This document shows, in pieces, positions 15,993 to 24,791 of a DNA stretch of 64,000 nucleotides. The notes beneath the pieces were generated by a model. The model was not told where the DNA came from. It ran no database searches and was given only the letters and a program-made list of their open reading frames with translations. A program made the translations under genes and the position numbers. The stretch is from positions 62,001 to 126,000 of the forward strand of contig JBBDRQ010000034.1 of assembly GCA_040905365.1 (NCBI GenBank), in the 5' to 3' direction. The DNA comes from JAHWKV01 sp040905365 (GTDB taxonomy: Bacteria > Actinomycetota > CADDZG01 > JAHWKV01). The first letter of the stretch is position 1. Each line of letters begins with the position of its first letter.

Positions 15993-18495
15993 ATCCGATT
16001 GCCTCCACGACGCTGATAGATCCCGCTCGGCGGGCCGGCTCCAATGCGCCCACGATTGCCATGGCTATACCCAGAGGAAAGGCGATCATCGCCGGCAGCA
16101 GAACGAACTCATACTCCACCGGCATGCCTCCCTGGTGGCCGATGGCCACTATCGCAGCCCGGTGGGCCAGGAAGCCGAAGGCGACGCCGATCACCCCGCC
16201 CACGACGCCCAGGGCGCCCGACTCCAGCGCAACCATCGCCCGCAACTGGCGCCGGCCAGTGCCCAGCGCGCGCATGATACCCAGCTCCGTCTTGCGCTCG
16301 ATAACTGAGATTATCAAGGCGTTTACGATAGCCAGGACCGCGGCCCCGACGACCACGCCGACCATGGAATCAAAAAGCGCTCTTACCTGCTTGACGGTCC
16401 CCTCGATTACCCCTAGATACTCGGATCCGCTGCTTAGGTACACCGGAACCGGAGAGTCCTCGACGAAAGCCTCCACTTCATCGCGGATGGCGCCCCGGTC
16501 GGCGCCGGCGGAGTAGCTCAGCTGATAATCGCTCACGCCTTCGGCTCCAAACCAGTCGACCAGGTGCGACCGGGCAACGGTTACCAGACCCCGCTCCCAA
16601 GTGAAGCTCGGCTCGGAGGCGATCACCTCTATGGTGCGCTCACCCGCAGGCGTCGGCAGCGCCAGCACATCGCCGGCCCCGACGCCGAACAGCTCCTCGA
16701 ACCGCGTGGAAACCACCGCTGCACGGCCCTGCATGACCCGTTGGCGCTGCTCGGGTGAGATACCGGCCATCGCCGGTTCCGCTCCCACCGTGTTGGAGGT
16801 TCCTTGCAGAAGGATCCGCTGGCCGTCGTAGCTGACGAACTGAAAGGTGTTGGTCCCCACGTTGTCTACCCCGGGGATGGACTCGAGCCGCTCTTCCCAC
16901 TCGGGCGGCAGCAGGACGTCGGTGGCCAGCGAGACGCCGGATGCCGCCGAGACGTACAGGTCTATCTCCCCCAGGGTGTTGACGCTGCGATCGACCGAGG
17001 TATTGATGTTCATGGTGGCGCTGGCCTGGGTGACGATCATGCCTACGCCGGCCACCACCGCTACGCTGGTCGCCCAGGCTCGCCGGGGCGAGCGCTGCAC
17101 CGCCGATGCGGCCAGGCGGCCGGCTACGCCGAAAATGGAGGCAAACTTAGCCGTGGCGGCCGCCAGCGGGTGGGTGAGGCCGAACGTGATGACGATGGCT
17201 CCGGCCACCAGCCCCGCCATGGCGACAAAACTCAAGGTGCCCGGCCCCCACACGGCGGTCGAGAAAGCACCGAAGAGGATCGCCGCACCGATGATCGTCG
17301 GGACCCACGAGACCCCGTCCACCTCCTCCAAGGACTCCAGGACTCCCGCCGGACGCATAGAGTGGGCCGGAGGGACCCTCACCGCAGCGAATACCGGCAT
17401 GGCTGCCGCCGCGACCGACGAGATGACTCCCACCACCAGCGCCGCCGGCACCGCGTAGTCCGGCATGTTCAGCCGCACCGCAACCTCGACCTGGGTCGCG
17501 TAGTAGTCGGGAATTGAGGTGACGAGGATGCGGGCTATCCCCAGGCCCGCCAGGCTGCCGATCGCAGAACCGATCAACCCCAGTACCGCCGCCTCAAAAA
17601 GCAGCATAACCAGCAACCTGCGCTTGCCGCCCCCCAGCGCTCGAAGCGTTGCAAGCTCTCGCCGGCGCTCCAGCGCCGCCATGCTCATGGTGTTGTAAAC
17701 GAGAAAAGCGCCCACGGTTACCGCGATGCTCACTCCCATCAGCATCCCGAAGCGGAGACTGGCCGTGGAGGACTGGGCTTGCCGAACGCGCCCCGATGGC
17801 GAATCCACGAAGGCGTCGACCCCCACCACCCCGGACAACTGCCGCCGCAGCTCCTCCAGGTTGGCGGAGGGTTCGGCCATCACAAAGATCGAGTCCAGAT
17901 GGGGACCCTTACCGAGTATCTGCTGCGCCAGGGGTAGCGCGGTCAGCGCGAAGTTGCCCTCGCTGAACTGCCCCGCCTCGCCCTCGATCACACCGACGAC
18001 CGGCACCCGCTCCTCTCCCCCGGTGGAGAAGACCGTCACCGCGTCTCCGCCCTCCACGTCCAGGCGATCCGCCAGCGGCCGGCCGATGAGGATTCCCGGC
18101 TCCACGGCCAGCCGGAGGAACGTATCCTGCTGGCCCTCGGCAAGCTCGATCCCCAGCGCTTCAACCCGCTGATCCACGCCTAGAAACAGGATGGGCTGCT
18201 GGTTGATCACGGCCCTGGTTCGAACCATCGGCACCGCGGCTTGAACGCCGGGCATCTGCTCGATATCGAAAAACGTACGCTCGTCCAGCCCCTCGTTGGA
18301 GATGGCCGAGACCTCCAGGTCGGACTGACCGGCCAGGTCGGCGATAAACCCTTCCACGCTGCCGGTCAGCGACCCCAGCAGTCCCAGTACCGCCACCAGC
18401 AACGCCGAGCCGATAGCGATCCCCGACACGCTGAGCGCGGTGCGCATCCGGTGCTCGTTGAAGCGCCTGAGGTTGAGCAGCCGAAACAGGTTCAC
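15985..18495 (-). CDS. ABC transporter permease, two FtsX-type domains
   Basis: 836 residues from GTG 18495, which overlaps the ATPase stop as GTGA (18492-18495); a longer in-frame reading has no support. A TM near residue 20 is followed by a large extracytoplasmic domain, a three-TM FtsX block (about 250-380), further TM segments, a second extracytoplasmic domain (about 480-690), and a final FtsX block at the C-terminus. This long duplicated architecture matches actinobacterial members of the MacB/LolCE superfamily, which pull substrates from the membrane or move periplasmic domains instead of forming a channel. Substrate unknown. Confidence 0.88.
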   Translation of the reverse strand: MNLFRLLNLRRFNEHRMRTALSVSGIAIGSALLVAVLGLLGSLTGSVEGFIADLAGQSDLEVSAISNEGLDERTFFDIEQMPGVQAAVPMVRTRAVINQQPILFLGVDQRVEALGIELAEGQQDTFLRLAVEPGILIGRPLADRLDVEGGDAVTVFSTGGEERVPVVGVIEGEAGQFSEGNFALTALPLAQQILGKGPHLDSIFVMAEPSANLEELRRQLSGVVGVDAFVDSPSGRVRQAQSSTASLRFGMLMGVSIAVTVGAFLVYNTMSMAALERRRELATLRALGGGKRRLLVMLLFEAAVLGLIGSAIGSLAGLGIARILVTSIPDYYATQVEVAVRLNMPDYAVPAALVVGVISSVAAAAMPVFAAVRVPPAHSMRPAGVLESLEEVDGVSWVPTIIGAAILFGAFSTAVWGPGTLSFVAMAGLVAGAIVITFGLTHPLAAATAKFASIFGVAGRLAASAVQRSPRRAWATSVAVVAGVGMIVTQASATMNINTSVDRSVNTLGEIDLYVSAASGVSLATDVLLPPEWEERLESIPGVDNVGTNTFQFVSYDGQRILLQGTSNTVGAEPAMAGISPEQRQRVMQGRAAVVSTRFEELFGVGAGDVLALPTPAGERTIEVIASEPSFTWERGLVTVARSHLVDWFGAEGVSDYQLSYSAGADRGAIRDEVEAFVEDSPVPVYLSSGSEYLGVIEGTVKQVRALFDSMVGVVVGAAVLAIVNALIISVIERKTELGIMRALGTGRRQLRAMVALESGALGVVGGVIGVAFGFLAHRAAIVAIGHQGGMPVEYEFVLLPAMIAFPLGIAMAIVGALEPARRAGSISVVEAIGYE

Positions 18496-19163
18496 TCGTC
18501 CAGTCGCCCGTCCTTGAGCTTGATGACCCGGTCGCCCATAAAGGCCGCCTTCTCGTCGTGGGTGACGACCACTACCGTGCAACCCTCCTCGGTGACCAAG
18601 AGCCTTAGCAGCTCCAGCACCGCTTGGCCGGACTCCGAGTCAAGGTTCCCGGTCGGTTCGTCGGCCAGTACCAGCAGAGGGTCGGCCACCAACGCCCGGG
18701 CTATAGCCACCCGCTGCATCTCACCTCCCGAAAGCTGGGAAGGCTTGTGCTCCACCCGATCGGCAAGCCCCACCCTCTCCAGCAGATCGACCGCGCGCGG
18801 CCTCACGTCTTTGAGTTTGGCGCCCCCGAGCAGCCTGGGCAGGGCAACGTTCTCCCACGCGGTCATCGTCGGCAGCAGGTTGAAGAACTGGAAGATGAAT
18901 CCCAGGCTCTCCCGGCGAAACTCCGTGAGGTCGTCGTCGCCCAGCCGGGACAGATCCTTGCCGTCGATGACCACAGAACCCGAGCTGGGGGCATCGAGAC
19001 CTCCGATCAGGTGCAGCAACGTGGATTTGCCGGACCCGGACGGACCCATTATCGACACCATGAGCCCGGCTTCGATATCGAAGGAGATTCCTCTTAGCGC
19101 GGGCACCTGCGCGCTGCCCAGGCGGTAGTTCTTGACGAGGTCGACGACGTTTACCAGTGCCAA
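18492..19163 (-). CDS. ABC transporter ATP-binding protein, LolD/MacB type
   Basis: 223 residues, a single nucleotide-binding domain. Walker A G-P-S-G-S-G-K-S (about 40-47), signature L-S-G-G-E-M-Q-R (about 143-150), Walker B L-V-L-A-D-E-P-T-G-N-L-D, and the switch His in V-T-H-D. The L-A-D-E-P-T-G-N-L-D form is characteristic of the LolD/MacB/FtsE branch. Start TTG 19163 has AAAGG 6 nt upstream. First gene of a three-gene unit: ATPase, permease, lipoprotein, each overlapping the next. Confidence 0.93.
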   Translation of the reverse strand: MALVNVVDLVKNYRLGSAQVPALRGISFDIEAGLMVSIMGPSGSGKSTLLHLIGGLDAPSSGSVVIDGKDLSRLGDDDLTEFRRESLGFIFQFFNLLPTMTAWENVALPRLLGGAKLKDVRPRAVDLLERVGLADRVEHKPSQLSGGEMQRVAIARALVADPLLVLADEPTGNLDSESGQAVLELLRLLVTEEGCTVVVVTHDEKAAFMGDRVIKLKDGRLDE

Positions 19164-19251
19164 ATGAGACCTTTCGAAGAGCCGGCGGGACCATAACCGA
19201 TACCTCTACTTTAAGTGGCTTCGGCCGCAAAGACGCCGGGCCGACCCCGGG

Positions 19252-20058
19252 TCAGGGGCTCAGGGTCATCCGGTCGACGTCCTCCGGAACGATCGCTGCG
19301 AAACTCGCGTCCTGTAGCGCAACGGTGGGATCCACCGGAACGTCGACGTAACGGACCTCGGGCGCGCGGGCCACCCCGCTCAACGCCGCGTAGGAAGCGT
19401 GGGTCACGATAGCGAAGATGGTGGCCGGAGCAGGTTCACTCAACAGCGCGGCCGCCTCGCGGTGGCGTTCGAGCTGCCGGCCGTAGATTGCGCGGTACTC
19501 ATCGCTGTTGGCTTCGGCGGCAACCTCTTCGAGGACCTGCAGCCGTTCGTCCAGGGTCTGCGCCTGCCAGGAGGCGGCGTCGTCGAGTGAACGTCCCACC
19601 AGGGACACGTGGGCCGGCTCCACCCCCTCGACGGGCGCCCGAACCTGCGCGGCCATCCCGGTCAAAGAACGGGCCTCGAGAAATCCCCGGACCTCGGCGG
19701 CAGTCTTGTAGGTATTGAACACGACGAGCCCGAGCGTCCCCACCCCGGGGTCGGATTCCGCCCGCTCGGCGAGCAGGGCGCGCTTCGATGCCATGTACGG
19801 CTCTACCGGCTCTCCCAACGTGGAGCCCACCACCGTTCCGGCCGAGGACGAAGTGGGCGTCGGGTCCAGGTCCGAAACCATATCGGAAACCACGTCCGAG
19901 CCGACCTGGCTGCCGACCACACCGACCAGTCCGGCGGCAAACAGGACGACCCCGACGATGAAGACGGTCCGGTTGGGGTGGGCTCTGGCTGCGGCCGCCA
20001 TTCGGGAGCCGAGCTGTTCCACCGCGGATCGCAGACCGCCTCCCGCGTCGTCGCTCAA
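19252..20058 (-). CDS. Membrane-anchored extracytoplasmic protein, unknown
   Basis: 268 residues if started at TTG 20058, which overlaps the rluD stop as TTGA (20055-20058). A single TM (about 32-52, after P-N-R-T) is followed by a Ser/Thr-rich linker and an extracytoplasmic domain of about 200 residues without a motif I know. A later in-frame ATG (20001) would still keep the TM. Third gene of an lspA-rluD-this unit. Translational coupling suggests a real, expressed gene even though the function is unclear. Confidence 0.65.
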   Translation of the reverse strand: MSDDAGGGLRSAVEQLGSRMAAAARAHPNRTVFIVGVVLFAAGLVGVVGSQVGSDVVSDMVSDLDPTPTSSSAGTVVGSTLGEPVEPYMASKRALLAERAESDPGVGTLGLVVFNTYKTAAEVRGFLEARSLTGMAAQVRAPVEGVEPAHVSLVGRSLDDAASWQAQTLDERLQVLEEVAAEANSDEYRAIYGRQLERHREAAALLSEPAPATIFAIVTHASYAALSGVARAPEVRYVDVPVDPTVALQDASFAAIVPEDVDRMTLSP

Positions 20059-20984
20059 CTCACGCCCGCCCGCGCGCGGGCAGCTTCCAGCGCTGCTTGG
20101 AGGTCCGCCGGCAAGGCCTCTTCCACCCGAACCAACTCCTTCGTGAAAGGGTGCGTGAACTCGAGCGCCCATGCGTGCAAGAAAGGCCTGGTCAAACCCA
20201 AGGCCTGCGGCAGATGGTGGGCGCCTCCGCCGTACTGCATGTCACCCACCACGGAATGGTGGATGTGAGCCAGATGAACCCGAATCTGATGGGTCCTGCC
20301 CGTCAGCAGCTTGACCGAAAGCAGGCTGACCTCCTTTAGATCCTCGAGCACCTCAAAGTCGGTTGTCGCCGCGCGGCCCGCAGGACTTACGCTCATCAAT
20401 GTGGGGCGGTTGGCCGACCGGCCGACCGGCGCCTCGATTCGGCCGGTCGGCAGAGAGAATCTACCAACTACCAGGGCGCGGTACGTGCGGGAGACCCGTC
20501 TGGCCTTCATCTGATCCACCAGCGCGGTGTAGGCCCGATCGGTCTTGGCCACGACCAAGAGTCCCGAGGTTCCCTTGTCCAACCGGTGCACGACGCCCGG
20601 CCGCCGCTCGCCCGACGCCGGAGCCAGCGACATCCGTTCGGCGAGCGCGTCGACCATCGCGGGCGCAGTGGAACCCCCAACCCCGTGCACCACCAGACCG
20701 GCCGGCTTGGCGACCACCGCCAAGTGTTCGTCCTCGAACCGGACGGGCACCTCCAGCCCGATCGCAACCGCCTCCGGCACCGGCGGCGGCTCGTCGATCT
20801 CCACCACCTGGCCCGGATGCACCTTCAGCGATTTGGCAGCCATGCGGCCGTCCACACGGACCAGGCCGGAAGAGATCAGCCGCTGTACGTCCGTACGGGG
20901 CCGGCCCGACGCTTGGGCCAACCACTGATCAAGGCGTCGGCCCGACGCCTCTGCACCTACATGCAGCCTCCCGGTTCCGGTCAA
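20055..20984 (-). CDS. rluD: 23S rRNA pseudouridine synthase, RluD family
   Basis: 309 residues from TTG 20984, which overlaps the lspA stop as TTGA (20981-20984). N-terminal S4 domain (about 15-75, with R-L-D-Q-W-L) and a catalytic domain with the family motif H-R-L-D-K-G-T-S-G (133-141), Asp136 being the nucleophile. The downstream G-R-T-H-Q-I-R-V-H-L motif is also present. RluD makes pseudouridines in helix 69 of 23S rRNA. The lspA-rluD pairing is common in bacteria. Confidence 0.93.
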   Translation of the reverse strand: MTGTGRLHVGAEASGRRLDQWLAQASGRPRTDVQRLISSGLVRVDGRMAAKSLKVHPGQVVEIDEPPPVPEAVAIGLEVPVRFEDEHLAVVAKPAGLVVHGVGGSTAPAMVDALAERMSLAPASGERRPGVVHRLDKGTSGLLVVAKTDRAYTALVDQMKARRVSRTYRALVVGRFSLPTGRIEAPVGRSANRPTLMSVSPAGRAATTDFEVLEDLKEVSLLSVKLLTGRTHQIRVHLAHIHHSVVGDMQYGGGAHHLPQALGLTRPFLHAWALEFTHPFTKELVRVEEALPADLQAALEAARARAGVS

Positions 20985-21472
20985 CTCCGCCCTTCTCGGA
21001 AAGCTAAATAAAAGAGCAGGCCGACGCCCGTCACGATCGCCGCATCGGCAAGGTTGAAGGTCGGCCAGAACGATAGGTAGATGAAGTCGACAACGTGACC
21101 GGAGCCGCCGCCGGGGGGCTGCACCAGCCGATCGATCAGGTTGCCGACCCCGCCCCCGAGCACCAGACCCAACACCGGCGGAGCCTGCGGATCCCGCAGC
21201 GCCCACACCGCGACTCCGGCGGTAACCGCAAGACTGGCAAGGAAGATCCACAGGGTGGCATCGGCAAACAGCCCAAAGGCGCTCCCGGGGTTGCGCACGA
21301 GGCGAAAATCGATCGTCCGGCCGATCACCGGGATACGGCTGCCGTCGCCGAGGGCCGCCAGCGCCCACGCCTTGGTGGCCTGGTCCAACAGCACAACTAC
21401 GGCCGCAATGACGAAGATTGCGACCTTGGTTCGCTTGGTAGAGACAGCCTGCTCCCCGACGCCCTGCAACAT
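20981..21472 (-). CDS. lspA: Lipoprotein signal peptidase II (LspA)
   Basis: 163 residues, four TM segments. The two catalytic aspartates are in G-N-L-I-D-R (Asp114) and F-N-L-A-D-A (Asp143). The conserved N-P-G-S-A-F-G motif (61-67) is present. It cleaves prolipoproteins before the lipidated Cys and would serve the several lipoproteins in this window. Head gene of the lspA-rluD-19252 unit, divergent from ileS with about 150 bp between starts. Confidence 0.95.
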   Translation of the reverse strand: MLQGVGEQAVSTKRTKVAIFVIAAVVVLLDQATKAWALAALGDGSRIPVIGRTIDFRLVRNPGSAFGLFADATLWIFLASLAVTAGVAVWALRDPQAPPVLGLVLGGGVGNLIDRLVQPPGGGSGHVVDFIYLSFWPTFNLADAAIVTGVGLLFYLAFREGRS

Positions 21473-21620
21473 GGATCATCAGGTTAGCGTACGCGGCCCC
21501 GGCGTCCGGGGAGCCCTTCTCAAATGCACCAAATTGGACCGGCTGCCGGCGGGGTCGATCGCCGCAAACGATTTGGCTTGCTACTGTAGTAGCTCCGAAA
21601 CGTCGCGAGGATCTAGCCGA

Positions 21621-24600
21621 TTGTTCGAACAGGTACCTAGCAGACCGGGGTTAGTCGCGGGCGAAAAGTCCGTATTGGAGCTCTGGGATGACCAGCAGGT
21701 TTTCGAGAAGCTGCGCGCCAAGAATCGGGGCAAACCGCGCTGGTCATTTCTGGACGGCCCCATCACCGCCAACGGTTTCATGGGGGTTCACCACGCGTGG
21801 GGCCGCACCTACAAGGATGCGTTCCAGCGCTACTTTGCCATGGCCGGTCACGACCTGCGCTGGCAGCAGGGCTTTGACTGCCAAGGGCTTTGGGTGGAGG
21901 TCCAGGTGGAGCGGGACTTGGGCTTTACCTCCAAAAGAGACATCGAGCAGTACGGCATCGAAAACTTCATCGCCCGATGCAAAGAGCGGGTCTACAAGTA
22001 CTCGGCCATCCAGACTCAGCAGTCGATCCGGCTGGGTATGTGGAGCGACTGGCCAAACTCGTACTTCACGATGTCGGACGAGAATAACTACACGATCTGG
22101 AGCTTCCTCAAGAGGTGCCACGAGCGCGGTCTGATCTACAAGGGTCTGGATGCCATGCCGTGGTGTCCCCGCTGCGGTACCGGCATCTCCGAACAGGAAC
22201 GCAAGGAGGGCTACAAAAGGGTTACCGACCGCGCGGTTTACGTCCGTTTTCCGCTCAAAGATCGTCCGGGTGAGCATCTGCTGGTGTGGACAACCACTCC
22301 GTGGACGCTGACGGCCAACGTTGCGGCCGCGGTGCACCCCGACCTCACTTACCTCAAAGTCCGACAGGGCGACGACGTCTACTACCTGTCGGACGGCTGC
22401 GCCGGGGTGCTCAAATCCGAGGCTAAGCGCCTGGGCAAGCCGGAGGTACTGGGCACGGTCACCGGCGCCGACCTGGTGGGATGGCGGTACTCGGGGCCTT
22501 TCGACCGGCTGCACGCCGCCCACCAGGCGGTCGAGCATCACAAAGTGATCGAATGGGAAGAGGTTTCGGACTCCAGCGGCACCGGCATAGTCCACATCGC
22601 CCCGGGCTGCGGAAAAGAAGACTTCGATCTAGGCAAACAGCTGGACCTGCTGATCGTCATGCCTATAGACGAATCCGGCGTTTACGTTGAAGGGTTCGGC
22701 GAGCTGACCGGCCGGCCCGCCTCAGACGTGGCGGAGGAGATCACCCAAACCCTGTCGGCCTCCGGGGTTCTCTACAAGGCCGAGAGCTACGAGCACGACT
22801 ACCCGCACTGCTGGCGCTGCAGCACCCCGCTGCTTTTTAGGGCGGTCGACGAGTGGTACATCGATATGAGCTGGCGCGACGAGATCAAAGCGAACGTCGG
22901 CGAGATCCGGTGGATCCCCGACTACGGCAAGGATCTGGAGCTGGATTGGCTCACCAACATGGGCGACTGGATGATCAGCAAAAAGCGTTACTGGGGCTTG
23001 GCCCTGCCCATCTTCGAGTGCAGCAGCTGCGATTGGTTCGACGTTATCGGCGGACGCGAAGAGCTCAGGGAGCGGGCCGTCAGCGGGTGGCGCGAGTTCG
23101 AGGGTGACCCGCAGAATCCCAATACACCCCACCGCCCATGGATCGATAACGTAAGGGTTGCCTGCGAAAAGTGCGGCGAACCCGCCACCCGGATACCCGA
23201 CGTCGGCAACCCCTGGCTGGATGCGGGCATCGTCCCCTACTCGACGGTTCGCTACAACACCGACCGCGAGTACTGGGCGAAGTGGATTCCCGCCGACTTC
23301 GTCGTGGAGTCGTTCCCCGGCCAGTTCCGCAACTGGTTCTACGCCCTTCTGACCATGAGCACGATGATGGAGAACCTTCCCCCGTTCAAGACGCTGCTCG
23401 GTTACGCCTCTGTGCGCGACGAACACGGTGAGGAGATGCATTACTCGAAGGGCAACTCCATCCAGTTCGACGAGGCCGCGGACCGCATGAGTGCGGACGT
23501 CATGCGATGGATGTACTGCCGGCACAACCCCACCAAGAACCTGAACTTCGGCTACGGACACGGCGAGCAGCTGGAGCGCAAAATATTCGGTACCTGGTGG
23601 AACAGCTACCTTTTCTTTTGCAACTACGCCATCCTGGATCACTTTGACCCTGAGCAGTCGTCGGTCCCGTTAGCCGACAGGCCCGAGATCGACCGCTGGA
23701 TCATCTCCAACCTGCAGCTGCTGGTCGACGCAGCCAACCGCCACTTCAACGACTACACGATCGGACCTTTTGTCCGGCAGGCGGAGGAGTTCATCGACGA
23801 GCTGTCCAACTGGTACATCCGTCGCAACCGCCAGCGTTTCTGGGACCCCGTCGGCGCGGAGGCCGCCGACAAGCCGGCCGCTTACCAGACGCTCTACGAG
23901 GTGCTTACCACGCTGACCCGGCTGCTGGCTCCGGTTGTCCCGTTTCTCACCGAGCGTATGCATGCAAACCTGCGCACCCCCTCGGATCCCGACAGCGTGC
24001 ACCTGTGCGACTATCCGCAGGCGGTGCCCGAGCTCATCGACGAGCAGCTCAGCTATCAGATGGGCGTAGCGCAGCAGGTGGCCAGCTCGGCCAGGGCGCT
24101 GCGCGAGCGCCTCGAGCTCAGAGTCCGCCAGCCACTGGCCCGGTTGCGGGTAGCCGCGCCCGACGAGGCGCAGCGCCGGGCGTTGCAGCGTCTGAGTGAG
24201 ATCGTCCTCGACGAGCTCAACGTCAAGGCGCTGGAGGTGGGCACCTCACTGCAGGACCTAACCCGTCTGGAGCTCAAACCGGAGTTCAAGTCCCTGGGAC
24301 CCAAACACGGCCCGAACGCCAACCGTGTCGGCCAGGCCATTCGAGAGGCTTCCCATGAACAAGCGGCCCAAATCGATGCAGGGCGGTCGGTTGTGCTTCA
24401 GGCCGGGGATGACACCTTTGAGGTGGCGCCCGAAGATGCCACCGTCGCAACGGTGACCACCCAGGGTTGGGAGGTCGGTTCCGCCGGCGACATCCAGGTC
24501 GCCCTCGATACCCGCATGACCGACGATCTGTTCCGTGAAGGCCTCGCCCGCGACGTGGTCCGGCACATTCAACAACTGCGCAAAGAACGCGGTCTCAATA

Positions 24601-24791
24601 TCGAAGATCACATCGAAGCCGCCTACCGGACCGATGACCCCCAGCTCGGCCAAGCGATCTCCGAGTGGATCGACTACATACGCGGGGAAACCCAGTCCAC
24701 CGCGCTGCACGACGGGACCCTTAACCTGGAGCCCCGGCACGTGGAGCTCGGCAAGGCAGCGCTCTGGCTGGAATTGCGCAAGGTTGAGTAA
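21621..24791 (+). CDS. ileS: Isoleucyl-tRNA synthetase, type-2-like, with rearranged HIGH motif
   Basis: 1056 residues from TTG 21621, chosen because it gives the family-like N-terminus (x)-F-E-Q-V-P-S-R-P; GAGG lies about 10 nt upstream. Class Ia synthetase with Rossmann core, CP1 editing insertion (W-T-T-T-P-W-T-L region), D-x-G-N-P-W-L-D-A-G-type catalytic strand, CxxC pairs, anticodon-binding domain and a C-terminal DUF5915-like region as in type-2 enzymes. Two odd features: HIGH is replaced by G-V-H-H (55-58), with first and third residues exchanged, and KMSKS is replaced by E-M-H-Y-S-K-G-N (605-612). It occupies the standard actinobacterial ileS position. Mischarging another amino acid is possible but less likely. 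Confidence 0.88.
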   Translation: MFEQVPSRPGLVAGEKSVLELWDDQQVFEKLRAKNRGKPRWSFLDGPITANGFMGVHHAWGRTYKDAFQRYFAMAGHDLRWQQGFDCQGLWVEVQVERDLGFTSKRDIEQYGIENFIARCKERVYKYSAIQTQQSIRLGMWSDWPNSYFTMSDENNYTIWSFLKRCHERGLIYKGLDAMPWCPRCGTGISEQERKEGYKRVTDRAVYVRFPLKDRPGEHLLVWTTTPWTLTANVAAAVHPDLTYLKVRQGDDVYYLSDGCAGVLKSEAKRLGKPEVLGTVTGADLVGWRYSGPFDRLHAAHQAVEHHKVIEWEEVSDSSGTGIVHIAPGCGKEDFDLGKQLDLLIVMPIDESGVYVEGFGELTGRPASDVAEEITQTLSASGVLYKAESYEHDYPHCWRCSTPLLFRAVDEWYIDMSWRDEIKANVGEIRWIPDYGKDLELDWLTNMGDWMISKKRYWGLALPIFECSSCDWFDVIGGREELRERAVSGWREFEGDPQNPNTPHRPWIDNVRVACEKCGEPATRIPDVGNPWLDAGIVPYSTVRYNTDREYWAKWIPADFVVESFPGQFRNWFYALLTMSTMMENLPPFKTLLGYASVRDEHGEEMHYSKGNSIQFDEAADRMSADVMRWMYCRHNPTKNLNFGYGHGEQLERKIFGTWWNSYLFFCNYAILDHFDPEQSSVPLADRPEIDRWIISNLQLLVDAANRHFNDYTIGPFVRQAEEFIDELSNWYIRRNRQRFWDPVGAEAADKPAAYQTLYEVLTTLTRLLAPVVPFLTERMHANLRTPSDPDSVHLCDYPQAVPELIDEQLSYQMGVAQQVASSARALRERLELRVRQPLARLRVAAPDEAQRRALQRLSEIVLDELNVKALEVGTSLQDLTRLELKPEFKSLGPKHGPNANRVGQAIREASHEQAAQIDAGRSVVLQAGDDTFEVAPEDATVATVTTQGWEVGSAGDIQVALDTRMTDDLFREGLARDVVRHIQQLRKERGLNIEDHIEAAYRTDDPQLGQAISEWIDYIRGETQSTALHDGTLNLEPRHVELGKAALWLELRKVE

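Noticed and set aside
21473..21620. T-box leader before ileS
   Set aside because: I looked for a T-box sequence (GGTGG-ACC core) and an Ile specifier stem and saw neither in the 148 bp.
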